DNA from: an uncultured bacterium
GTDB taxonomy: Bacteria > Myxococcota_A > Polyangia > Polyangiales > Houyiibacteriaceae
DNA length: 49,382 nucleotides
Direction of reading: 5' to 3'
Assembly: GCA_938024995.1 (NCBI GenBank)
Contig: CALJDU010000054.1
Coordinates: 1 to 49,382 of the forward strand
The translations under genes and the position numbers were made by a program. Shown piece after piece: positions 42,357 through 49,382 of this stretch. A model generated the notes under the pieces. It saw only the letters and a program-made list of their open reading frames with translations, made no database searches and was not told the DNA's origin. Position 1 is the stretch's first letter, and every line of letters begins with the position of its first letter.

Positions 42357-42782
42357 ATGACCGCAGAGGCGAAAGAGAACGGATCCAAAAACGAGTGCTC
42401 GAAGGGCGTCATCGTCACGTCCCTCGAGGGAGTCCCCGCGTACTCGGGTGAGTACACGATCCCAGGGATTCAGTTTCGACCGCTTCGCGAGGCGCTGGGC
42501 GTCTCGTCGTTTGGGATCAACCTGATGCAGTTCGGCGCCGACAACGAGAACCACCCTGAGCATGACCATCGGGAAGACGGACACGAAGAGGTCTATCTCG
42601 TGCTGCGCGGAACGGTCATTCTGCAGGTCGACGGTATGGAGGAGCACACGCTCTCAGAGGGAATGATGGCGCGGGTTCCAGGCGTGCGGCGTCGGAAACT
42701 CGTGACCCGCTCGAGCGGCGCAACGGTGCTCGCGCTGGGCGGAACGCCAGGGCACGCGTACACAACGTCGATGGGGTCTTAG
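42357..42782 (+). CDS. Cupin-domain protein
   Basis: A 141-residue single-domain cupin. ATG 42357 is preceded by AAAGGAG. Motif 1 is NHPEHDHREDGHEEVYLVLRG (metal-binding His and Glu), and motif 2 is around LSEGMMARVPGVRRRKLV, where the usual His is replaced by Arg. That may weaken metal binding. Possible roles are a small dioxygenase, isomerase or ligand-binding protein; none can be chosen. Its stop overlaps the convergent His-rich gene's stop by 4 bases. Confidence 0.85.
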   Translation: MTAEAKENGSKNECSKGVIVTSLEGVPAYSGEYTIPGIQFRPLREALGVSSFGINLMQFGADNENHPEHDHREDGHEEVYLVLRGTVILQVDGMEEHTLSEGMMARVPGVRRRKLVTRSSGATVLALGGTPGHAYTTSMGS

Positions 42783-43129
42783 CTGGTCTCGACCGGGCCG
42801 TGGTCGTCGCAGTGGTCGCCGTGCGGGTGATGGAGATGCCCGTCGACGATGTAGTCCACGTGGTCGCCGTGGGGGACCGCTTCGTGTCCGCAGCCCGGAC
42901 CGTGAACATGATCGCTCGCGTGCGCGGCGCACGCGTGATCCGGCGTGCACGCGACGGGGTTATCTGCGGAGACATCCAGAGTGTGCTCGTCCACGTGGTC
43001 TCCGTGCACATGGTGCAGATGACCGTCGTGAACAAAGTCGACGTGGTCGCCGTGCTTGATCGCGGTGTGTCCGCAGCCTTCGCCGTGAACGTGATCGTGG
43101 TTCTCGTGGGTGTCGTGATCGTGGCTCAT
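42779..43129 (-). CDS. His-rich metal-binding protein with two internal repeats
   Basis: A 116-residue protein with 29 histidines (25%) and five cysteines. Two copies of a unit of about 36 residues are seen: HVHGEGCGHTAIKHGDHVDFVHDGHLHHVHGDHVDEH and HVHGPGCGHEAVPHGDHVDYIVDGHLHHPHGDHCDDH, joined by a linker with CTPDHAC. There is no signal peptide. It must bind zinc, nickel or a similar ion and could store, buffer or deliver it. It is 46 bases downstream of an ArsR-type metal sensor in the same direction, so its expression probably follows metal level. Confidence 0.85.
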   Translation of the reverse strand: MSHDHDTHENHDHVHGEGCGHTAIKHGDHVDFVHDGHLHHVHGDHVDEHTLDVSADNPVACTPDHACAAHASDHVHGPGCGHEAVPHGDHVDYIVDGHLHHPHGDHCDDHGPVETS

Positions 43130-43175
43130 GTTTTTCTCGCGTGGGTTCGTGGGCGCAGTTGCGCAGGAGGTTGGG

Positions 43176-43514
43176 TTAGTCGTGCGCGACGTGCGTCATC
43201 GCGTTTCGAATCAGTTCACTGACGTGTTCGTCGGCGAGTCGGTAGTAGATGTGCTTGCCGTCACGCCGCGTGGTGACGAGCCGCTCGGAGCGGAGCAAGC
43301 GGAGGCGTTGCGAGACGGTCGACATCCCGTCGCCCGATTCCGCGGCGAGCTCGGTCACGCAGCGCTCCCCGTCTTCGAGACGCAGAAGGATCGCCAATCG
43401 GGCGGGATCGCCCACGGCGCGGAGGAGCGAAGCGGCCTGCTCAAGAAGCGCGGGGGCCGGAAGGACGGAGCGCAGCGGCTCGTGTCCGCACTCCTCATGT
43501 TCTCGCTCCTTCAT
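43176..43514 (-). CDS. ArsR/SmtB-family metal-sensing repressor
   Basis: A 112-residue winged-helix repressor (LLRAVGDPARLAILLRL; recognition helix DGMSTVSQRLRLLRSERLV; wing TTRRDGKHIYYRL). The C-terminal helix has D95, H97, H108 and H111, the same spacing as the alpha-5 zinc site of CzrA (D84, H86, H97, H100). A second possible site uses C52 in ERCVTEL with H6, C9 or H11 near the N-terminus, as in SmtB. It probably senses zinc or cobalt and represses its own operon with the His-rich protein gene. Transfer of the gene pair is possible. Confidence 0.9.
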   Translation of the reverse strand: MKEREHEECGHEPLRSVLPAPALLEQAASLLRAVGDPARLAILLRLEDGERCVTELAAESGDGMSTVSQRLRLLRSERLVTTRRDGKHIYYRLADEHVSELIRNAMTHVAHD

Positions 43515-43550
43515 TTCATCACATCATGAATCGTTTTTGCGTTGGGTCAA
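43515..43550 (-). promoter_or_regulatory. Promoter and operator of the arsR-His-rich operon
   Basis: On the minus strand, TTGACC (43550-43545) is followed after 16 bases by CATGAT (43528-43523). The -10 box lies inside the 16-bp imperfect palindrome ttcatcacatcatgaa (43515-43530), which directly abuts the ATG. The start point would be at or within a few bases of the start codon, so the mRNA may be leaderless. Binding of the repressor here would block both boxes. Confidence 0.45.
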
Positions 43551-43647
43551 CCGGCTTTCGGCAACACGCCGTATTTATGGGCAAATTAAGGGGTCACTGA
43601 GACGGGTGAACGTTGCGCAGCGCAGGGCGGAGCCGTACTTTTCGTCC

Positions 43648-45312
43648 ATGCCGATCCTGACCGCGGAAGAGAGGATTGGGACAACGATCGCCGATCGCTA
43701 CGAGGTCTTGTCGGTCCTTGGTCAAGGAGGGATGGGTGTCGTGCTCGAGGGGCGGCATGTCTCGACCGGTCGAAAGATCGCGATCAAGCTGCTTTTGCCG
43801 ACCCTCTGTTCCGATGCGCTCTTGATGAAGCGCTTCTTCCAAGAGGCGCGAGCGGCGGCCGCGCTCGATCACCCGAACGTGATCGAGGTGCTCGACGTGG
43901 GGCGCACGGTCGACGGGCAAGCGTACCTGGTGCTTGAGTTTCTTGAGGGCGAGGACCTCAACGCGAAGCTCACGGCCACCAAGACGCTCACGCTTGAAGA
44001 GACGCTCGAGATCCTCTTGCCGATCATGGACGCGCTCGGCGTCGCGCATGACCGCGGGATCGTCCATCGAGACATCAAGCCGGACAACATCTTCTTGGCG
44101 CGCGATGCTCGAGGTCGAGTCACGCCAAAGCTCCTCGACTTCGGGATCGCCAAGCTCACCGAGAACCCGATGGGTCCCGCGACCAAGACCGGGCACGTGG
44201 TGGGGACCCCGCAGTACATGTCTCCCGAGCAAGCCGGGAGCGGAGAGCCGATCAGCGCCGCGACCGACATCTGGGCGATCGGCGTGCTCCTCTACGAGTG
44301 CTTGGCGGGCAAGATGCCGCACAACGGGCAGACGCTCGCGGGTCTGCTGCTGGCGATCGTCATGAACCCGCCGCCGCCGCTGTCGAAGAGCGCGCCAGGC
44401 GTACCGGAAGCGATCGAGCAGGCGATCATGAAGTCGCTCGAGAAGAAGGCGACGGATCGCTTCGCGTCGATGGATGATTTCATCGCGGCGCTGCGCGGAA
44501 GCGATCGCCGAACCGCGCCGACCCTCATCGAAGATCCGAACCCGGTCGCGCCGACGCCGGCACAGGAGACGCCCGTCGCGTTCGCGAAGACGATCGCGAC
44601 CGTGGACGAGCGCTCAGGCGCGTCGACACCCGATCCCCTCGCGGTGACACAGTCTCCACAGAGCGCTTTCCCGAAGTGGGCGCTGGCGCTCGTCGCGACC
44701 ACGCTCTTGGTCGGGATCGGCGCGGCATCTGTGTTCCGATCAACCGCTTCCGAGGTCGCCATCCCCGAAGCCGCGGCCATCCCCGAATCAGCCGTCGCGG
44801 TGCAGCCCGAGCTCCCGGTCGGGCAGGCGCTCCCGAACGCCCGCCTCTTCGAGCCGATTGAGCGCGAGGTCGCGAACTGCCACCTCGCGAAGGCGCTTGA
44901 CGGAGACTTCTTGCGGGGCGCGTTGACGACGCGCTTTGAGGGCGGGAGCGTCGCTGAGGTCGTGACCGAGAACGAAGGGCTCGCGACCTGCGTGCGCGAA
45001 GGCCTCTCCGGAGTCCGCATCGCGACCGACGAGGAGAGCCACGTCTTCACGCTCCCGCCGCCCACCACGGTACTCCTCCGCTCTGAGCCGAGCGGGAGCG
45101 ATGTCTATATCAACGATGCGAGAATGGGCGAGACCCCGTTCCCGCTCGTAGTCGATCCAGATGGGACGACGGTGGAAGTACGGCGCCGCGGCTACGAGCG
45201 CGCGGGGTCGGTCGTGCGGCAAGGCGCGGGCGAGGTCACCGTCACGCTTCGGCGAACGCGCCGCGGGCGTACCAAGATGAGCAACGGAGTGCCGATGCTG
45301 GCGCCGCAATGA
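43648..45312 (+). CDS. Membrane Ser/Thr protein kinase with extracytoplasmic PEGA domain
   Basis: A 554-residue kinase. ATG 43648 aligns with the kinase start; the frame is open further upstream but over the arsR gene. Kinase domain 18-285 with GQGGMGVV, K47, HRDIKPDN (140-147), DFG (164-166) and MSPE (191-194). A Pro/Thr-rich linker leads to one membrane helix (about 343-363). The outer part holds a Cys-paired region (C411, C448) and a PEGA-like domain near 474-535 (LLRSEPSGSDVYINDARMGETPFPL). It is first in a four-gene operon with two further PEGA proteins. Confidence 0.92.
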   Translation: MPILTAEERIGTTIADRYEVLSVLGQGGMGVVLEGRHVSTGRKIAIKLLLPTLCSDALLMKRFFQEARAAAALDHPNVIEVLDVGRTVDGQAYLVLEFLEGEDLNAKLTATKTLTLEETLEILLPIMDALGVAHDRGIVHRDIKPDNIFLARDARGRVTPKLLDFGIAKLTENPMGPATKTGHVVGTPQYMSPEQAGSGEPISAATDIWAIGVLLYECLAGKMPHNGQTLAGLLLAIVMNPPPPLSKSAPGVPEAIEQAIMKSLEKKATDRFASMDDFIAALRGSDRRTAPTLIEDPNPVAPTPAQETPVAFAKTIATVDERSGASTPDPLAVTQSPQSAFPKWALALVATTLLVGIGAASVFRSTASEVAIPEAAAIPESAVAVQPELPVGQALPNARLFEPIEREVANCHLAKALDGDFLRGALTTRFEGGSVAEVVTENEGLATCVREGLSGVRIATDEESHVFTLPPPTTVLLRSEPSGSDVYINDARMGETPFPLVVDPDGTTVEVRRRGYERAGSVVRQGAGEVTVTLRRTRRGRTKMSNGVPMLAPQ

Positions 45313-45353
45313 GATCTCATCGCGGGAGAAGCGCTTCATTGAGGAATGACGAC

Positions 45354-46679
45354 ATGAGTGGTTCTCGGTCTCACGTTTTTTGGCAGAGCTACCGCGGCTG
45401 GATCGCGCGCGCGCTAGTCCTCGCGTTCACATTGGCGCCGACCTCCGTCGACGCTGACGACGCGGCGCAAGCGCGGTTTCATGACCAGCGCGCGCGACAG
45501 CACTTCGCGCGAGGTGACTACGACGCCGCGGTCCGCGAGTTCTTTCTGGAGCAGCGCGTCGTCGAGAACCCGCGCGTGACGTACAACATCGCGCTCTGCT
45601 TTCAGCAGCTCAACATGGACCCGGAGGCGTTCACGTACTTCGAGGAGTACCTCGCGAGCGACGATGACGACGCGGAGCGACGCGCGGTCGCGCAACGCGC
45701 GGTCGAGCAACTGGCGTCTCAGGTCGCGCGGCTCCGGGTCACGTCGTCCCCGCCGGGCGCAGATGTCTTCATCGATGATCGCGCGCACGGGAGCTACGGC
45801 GTGACGCCGGTCGTCGCGGTGGTCGCCGCGGGCTCGCACGAGGTGACGGTTCGCCGCGAGGGCTACACCGCGGAGACGCGAACGGTCCAGGCCGCGCAAG
45901 GAGCAGAGGCGACCGAGGACTTCTCGCTCACGCAGATCGTCGGGACCCTCGCGGTGGCGTGTGAGTGTGAGGGACGGGTGTCGGTGATCGACGCGAGCGG
46001 CGCCACCGTCGCGAGCGGTTCGCTGCCCTTCAGACAAGAGGTCCCGCCTGGCGACTATGAGCTGATGCTCCGCGCGACCCGCTTCGCGCCGTGGCGAGGG
46101 CTTGCGCGGGTGACCGCCAACGAGACCACGAGCGAGATGATCGACGCGAACGCGCTCCCCGCGGCGACCGCTTCGATGACGGTGACGGGGAACGAGACCG
46201 GGTCCGTGATCCTCGTCGATGACGAAGAGGTCGGCTTTACGCCGGCGGTCGTCCCCAACCTCACCGTCGGACCTCATACCTTGGAGGTTCGCGCGGAGGG
46301 CAGGGTGCCGTGGCGCGGCGAGGTGGATCTTCGATCGGGCGAGCGCTCCTGGGTAACCGCGACGCTGCAGCCGCCGCCATACGTCACCCGGAACCCCGTG
46401 ACCTGGGCGCTCGGCGGCATCGGGATCGCGACGCTCGGCGCGGGCATCGGCGTCGCGGTCGCCTCTCGCAACAACCACGACAATTTCTTGCTCGCGGAGA
46501 TGAACGGGGAGGCGACGGTCGACCTCGTGCGCCGCGGCCCGCGGCTCAACCGCGCGGCTGACATCCTGCTGGGGGTCGGGCTCGTGTCGCTGACCGCGTC
46601 CATCGTGCTCTTCTTCACGACCAAGGAGGTCGTCTCGCGACCGTCCGAAGGCACGGTCTCCCGGAGCCCCGAGCCTTGA
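45354..46679 (+). CDS. TPR/PEGA-domain envelope protein
   Basis: A 441-residue protein. ATG 45354 follows GAGGA by about 8 bases; an earlier ATG (45309) overlapping the kinase stop is also possible. Signal peptide to about ADA (residue 34). A TPR-like region follows (RQHFARGDYDAAVREFFLEQRVVENPRVTYNIALCFQQ). Two PEGA-like modules carry VTSSPPGADVFIDDRAHGSYGVTP and ILVDDEEVGFTPAVVPNLTVGPHTLEV. Two C-terminal membrane helices (GGIGIATLGAGIGVAVAS and LLGVGLVSLTASIVLFF) anchor it. It may be a partner of the kinase. Confidence 0.82.
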   Translation: MSGSRSHVFWQSYRGWIARALVLAFTLAPTSVDADDAAQARFHDQRARQHFARGDYDAAVREFFLEQRVVENPRVTYNIALCFQQLNMDPEAFTYFEEYLASDDDDAERRAVAQRAVEQLASQVARLRVTSSPPGADVFIDDRAHGSYGVTPVVAVVAAGSHEVTVRREGYTAETRTVQAAQGAEATEDFSLTQIVGTLAVACECEGRVSVIDASGATVASGSLPFRQEVPPGDYELMLRATRFAPWRGLARVTANETTSEMIDANALPAATASMTVTGNETGSVILVDDEEVGFTPAVVPNLTVGPHTLEVRAEGRVPWRGEVDLRSGERSWVTATLQPPPYVTRNPVTWALGGIGIATLGAGIGVAVASRNNHDNFLLAEMNGEATVDLVRRGPRLNRAADILLGVGLVSLTASIVLFFTTKEVVSRPSEGTVSRSPEP

Positions 46680-47680
46680 GCCGTCGCCCGTCACTCGGTC
46701 GCGCCTCGATGTGCGCGTTCATGATCTCGCTCGCGATGTTCTCCGGACCCGCCGCCGCGAGCCCTGCGGTCGAGGCGCGCGTCTTTGATGAGCAAGGACG
46801 CGCAGCCTATGCCGCGCGGCGTTTCCATGACGCGCTTGAGGCGTTTCTCTTGAGCTATGAGCTGACCGGGAGCGCGCGAGGGCTCTACAACGTGGCGCTG
46901 GCCGCGGACGGGGCCGATCGGGATCAGGCGTACGCCTTTTACGCGCGGTATCTCCAGAGCGACGATCGTGATCCAGAGCGGCGCCAACACGCTGAGCGTC
47001 GGTCGGCGATCCTCGGACGTACGCGAGCGCTCGTTCATGTCGTCACGACTCCCGCCGACGCCGACATCGTCGTGGATGACGCGGCGCATGGGGTGTACGG
47101 CCGCAGCCCTTGGACGCTCGCGCTCTCCCCGGGGCCACACACGATCGTCTTGTCGCGCGCGGGCCATGAACCGCGCGAGGTCAACGTGACCCTCTTTGCG
47201 CGACAGACGACGAACGTCCGCGAGACCCTGACGCCGCTCCCAGGGACGCTACGCGTGGTCGCCCAGACGGACGCGACCGCGACGGTGCTCGACGGGACAC
47301 GAGAGGTCTCCGCGGGCGCCGTGAACGACCCCATGAACGTTCCCCCTGGCCGCTACGCCCTACGCGTCAGCGCGCCTCGTCGCGAAGACGCGACGCGCTA
47401 CGTTCGGATCGAGCCGGGCCAGTCACGCGCGGAGCTGGTGCACCTTCGCCCGCGCTTCGCGCAGAGCGGTCGGCTGCTCGTTCGGGCGACGGACCACGAA
47501 GGCGCGAGCGTCTCGGTCGATGGCGAGCTTCGCGGCGTGACCCCGGCGGTCTTCGATCTCCCGATCGGTTCGCACGCGATTGAGGTCGAAGATGCAGGGC
47601 GCGTATGGCGAGGCGAAGTCGTCGTTCGCGACGGGCATTCAGAGAGTCTCGAAGTGTCGCTCGTTGAGGAGAGAGAATGA
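46676..47680 (+). CDS. TPR/PEGA-domain periplasmic protein
   Basis: A 334-residue protein starting at TTG 46676 and overlapping the previous stop (TTGA). The signal peptide ends near PAAASPA. The TPR-like part is DEQGRAAYAARRFHDALEAFLLSYELTGSARGLYNVALAAD. PEGA-like modules are VVTTPADADIVVDDAAHGVYGRSP and VSVDGELRGVTPAVFDLPIGSHAIEVEDAG. It is clearly related to the preceding protein but lacks the C-terminal membrane helices. Its stop overlaps the next ATG by 4 bases. It is probably a periplasmic or surface scaffold; an in-frame ATG at 46709 is the other start option. Confidence 0.8.
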   Translation: MSRRPSLGRASMCAFMISLAMFSGPAAASPAVEARVFDEQGRAAYAARRFHDALEAFLLSYELTGSARGLYNVALAADGADRDQAYAFYARYLQSDDRDPERRQHAERRSAILGRTRALVHVVTTPADADIVVDDAAHGVYGRSPWTLALSPGPHTIVLSRAGHEPREVNVTLFARQTTNVRETLTPLPGTLRVVAQTDATATVLDGTREVSAGAVNDPMNVPPGRYALRVSAPRREDATRYVRIEPGQSRAELVHLRPRFAQSGRLLVRATDHEGASVSVDGELRGVTPAVFDLPIGSHAIEVEDAGRVWRGEVVVRDGHSESLEVSLVEERE

Positions 47681-49305
47681 GAACCGGATCCCGCACGCTA
47701 GGCGTCACGCTCTTGCTCGCGCTTCTCGCTTGTGCCCTCAGCTGCACCGCGCTCTACGAGTACCCCGCGGAAGGGACCGAGCCAGAGAACAACCGAGCGT
47801 TGTGCAGCGACGGAATCGACAACGATGGCGACGGTCGGATCGACGGGCTTGACGCCTCGTGCTGGTCCGTCTTTGGCCTCGACATCACCCGTTGCGCGAG
47901 TACCCCGCGGGTCACGCGCCCGGTCGTCGTCGCGAGAGTTCCCGGTGAGCCAGGTGTGTGGACCGCGCCGACTCCCGCGGCGACCCCGTTCGATGGTCTC
48001 TACTTCAAAGCCGAGCTCGACGCCCCGGCTGGCAGCGATATCGCGCTAAGCGTGGGCGACCCGGGGATCAATCGCCTCGTCAGCGCGTTCATCGAGCCGA
48101 GCAACTTCGCCCTCGCGCTCTTTGACGATGAAGACTCAACCGTGGTCGAGCCGCTGACGTTTCCGGGGGGCGAGGGGATCGTTGAGGTGTGGGTGATCGC
48201 GTCACCCGCCGCGACTGACACGGGCGTGACTCATGTCGGGATCCGCGCCGACCTCTCTTGGAGCTCCGGGTCGCAGTCGCTCTATCTCGAAGAGGTGGTC
48301 CCGACCGATCTGCTACAGGCCTTTGACCGGAACTACACCTTCGAGGTTCGCTCGTTGGTCGCACCCATCGAGCGCCCGCGCGTCCTCGTAGGCGGAGCCG
48401 AGTTTCCAGGTGCGCCAGATGGCGTCTCAACGGAGCTCGAGTTTTCGACCCGCGAGCCACAACCGTGCGGCCGTCCCGATCCGCAGCCTGCGCTTCAGGC
48501 CGGCGCGGTCACGAGCGCGGTCGCGTTGGCTGGCGGCAGCGACTTCAAGTGTGTCGTCCTGCGCGAAGCGAACCCCTTCCGGGCGGAGACGGAGGGCCCG
48601 CTGAAAGTCGGGCGCATTCAGGGCGGTGAGTGGTTCCCGGTCGCGGACGCGCCGCTCTCGTTGATCGGTCACGTCTCGCTTACCTACGACTCGGTGGAGA
48701 ACACCGTCCGTGGCTACGCGGGCGCGGGCACAGACCACTTCCGGGTCACGACCCAAGACTGCGAGAACTGGTCAGTCGAACAGATGACCGGACCGGTCAG
48801 CGCGCGTCTGTACCGCTACGCGATGTTCTACGATCGCGAGGGCCGAATGGTCGAGGAGCTCTACTGGGCGCGCGACGGGTTCATGCAGCGACTGCAGTCT
48901 GTCGAGCGGGGGGATTTCGTGCGGGACGAGTTGGCAAAGAAGTCGTTCCCTGAAGACATCGTCGATGATCGCTTCGAGGTGCAGCGCGTGGGCGAGGACA
49001 TCGTGGTCGCGCTCCAGGACATCGGCGGGATGGTCACGCTCTTTGAAGCGCAGAGCGACCGTGGCCTCTCGAAGATCGCGGATTTGGTGTGGCCTTCCCG
49101 CATCCTCCGGTCCTTTGACGAGCAGCAGGTTCGCGTCCCGCGCTTCTCCTTTCACGAGGTCGACGGAGAGATCCGCGCGACCGCGCTTTACACGGGGCGC
49201 GGAACCACGCGATCCCTCACGCCTTTCGCGACGACGGACTTCGCGTGCAACGAGGCCTGCGTGGGTTCCCTTGAGATTCGCTCGAACCGACCTGACGAAG
49301 AGTAG
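47677..49305 (+). CDS. Lipoprotein with CSDGIDNDGDGRID calcium-binding-like motif
   Basis: A 542-residue lipoprotein (signal MRTGSRTLGVTLLLALLACALSC, lipid Cys at 19 or 23). Residues 43-62, CSDGIDNDGDGRIDGLDASC, form a short Asp-rich motif bounded by cysteines that is widespread in myxobacterial surface proteins and resembles a thrombospondin type 3 / EF-loop calcium site. The rest (about 70-540) is beta-rich and may fold as a propeller or lectin-like body (LYWARDGFMQRLQSVERGDFV, VVALQDIGGMVTLFEA). ATG overlaps the previous stop by 4 bases. It is the last gene of the kinase-PEGA operon. Confidence 0.8.
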   Translation: MRTGSRTLGVTLLLALLACALSCTALYEYPAEGTEPENNRALCSDGIDNDGDGRIDGLDASCWSVFGLDITRCASTPRVTRPVVVARVPGEPGVWTAPTPAATPFDGLYFKAELDAPAGSDIALSVGDPGINRLVSAFIEPSNFALALFDDEDSTVVEPLTFPGGEGIVEVWVIASPAATDTGVTHVGIRADLSWSSGSQSLYLEEVVPTDLLQAFDRNYTFEVRSLVAPIERPRVLVGGAEFPGAPDGVSTELEFSTREPQPCGRPDPQPALQAGAVTSAVALAGGSDFKCVVLREANPFRAETEGPLKVGRIQGGEWFPVADAPLSLIGHVSLTYDSVENTVRGYAGAGTDHFRVTTQDCENWSVEQMTGPVSARLYRYAMFYDREGRMVEELYWARDGFMQRLQSVERGDFVRDELAKKSFPEDIVDDRFEVQRVGEDIVVALQDIGGMVTLFEAQSDRGLSKIADLVWPSRILRSFDEQQVRVPRFSFHEVDGEIRATALYTGRGTTRSLTPFATTDFACNEACVGSLEIRSNRPDEE

Positions 49306-49382
49306 CGCAGCGATCTAGCAGCGATCTAGCAACAGGCTGCGAGCTAGGCGTCGTAGGCGTTCCAGGTCGCGACGTGCGCGAG
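49306..49382. other. Short intergenic stretch with a 12-bp tandem duplication; possible minus-strand gene end
   Basis: The sequence agcgatctagca is repeated in tandem just after the last stop codon (from about 49307). On the minus strand, 49382-49344 is open and reads LAHVATWNAYDA followed by TAG, with codon use like the real genes, so the end of a minus-strand gene may enter here. Twelve residues are too few to identify it. Confidence 0.3.

Noticed and set aside
45414..46694. 426-codon minus-strand frame opposite the TPR/PEGA gene
   Set aside because: Shadow frame; the plus strand has a signal peptide, PEGA motifs and overlaps typical of an operon.

Overview
The window is GC-rich, and its genes mostly overlap or nearly touch. 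It is rich in secreted lipoproteins, eukaryote-like Ser/Thr kinases, PEGA-domain proteins, a DUF1552/DUF1592 pair and a caspase-like protein. This combination suggests a myxobacterium-type Myxococcota chromosome, possibly Polyangiales or Sandaracinaceae; that placement is inferred from gene content, since no rRNA or other taxonomic marker is present. I recognise no tRNA, rRNA, CRISPR array or prophage.

Layout. 1-317: the last codons of an IS110-type transposase, then degenerate repeat-rich DNA. 318-5777: a 2OG-Fe(II) oxygenase, two lipoproteins, a C45/acyltransferase-like Ntn hydrolase, an overlapping trio (FmdB zinc ribbon, FMN reductase, zinc-ribbon protein) and another Cys-rich lipoprotein. 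5934-10727: a lipase-like lipoprotein, a class II aldolase and a large lipoprotein. 10807-13895: a DUF1592-type lipoprotein translationally coupled to a DUF1552 protein. 14147-15554: an Xre/MbcA-like antitoxin with a RES toxin. 15598-18042: TRAP transporter small and large permeases, the latter with an unusual acidic repeat tail and no binding protein nearby.

18053-28632: two paralogous lipoproteins, then a mirror-symmetric island. A polytopic spermidine-synthase-like protein is coupled to a caspase/PPC lipoprotein on the minus strand; on the plus strand lie an antiquitin-type aldehyde dehydrogenase and a close paralogue of the same spermidine-synthase-like protein. 28677-34311: a small membrane protein, RlmKL, and a YVTN propeller followed by two paralogous membrane proteins with six conserved cysteines. 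34308-35756: a Coq4-like gene divergent from its probable TetR repressor, with twin palindromic operators. 35762-39315: an orphan SctQ/FliM-type protein, a secreted protein and an amidase. 39421-39668: three tandem copies of an approximately 88-bp palindromic repeat; a fourth copy is at 36922 and a remnant at 903.

39791-49305: a zinc-ribbon Ser/Thr kinase; a divergent AraC/cupin pair; a zinc-sensor-like ArsR regulator upstream of a His-rich repeat protein; and a four-gene operon of membrane Ser/Thr kinase, two TPR/PEGA proteins and a lipoprotein, which looks like an envelope signalling module. A few codons of a minus-strand gene may enter from the right edge.
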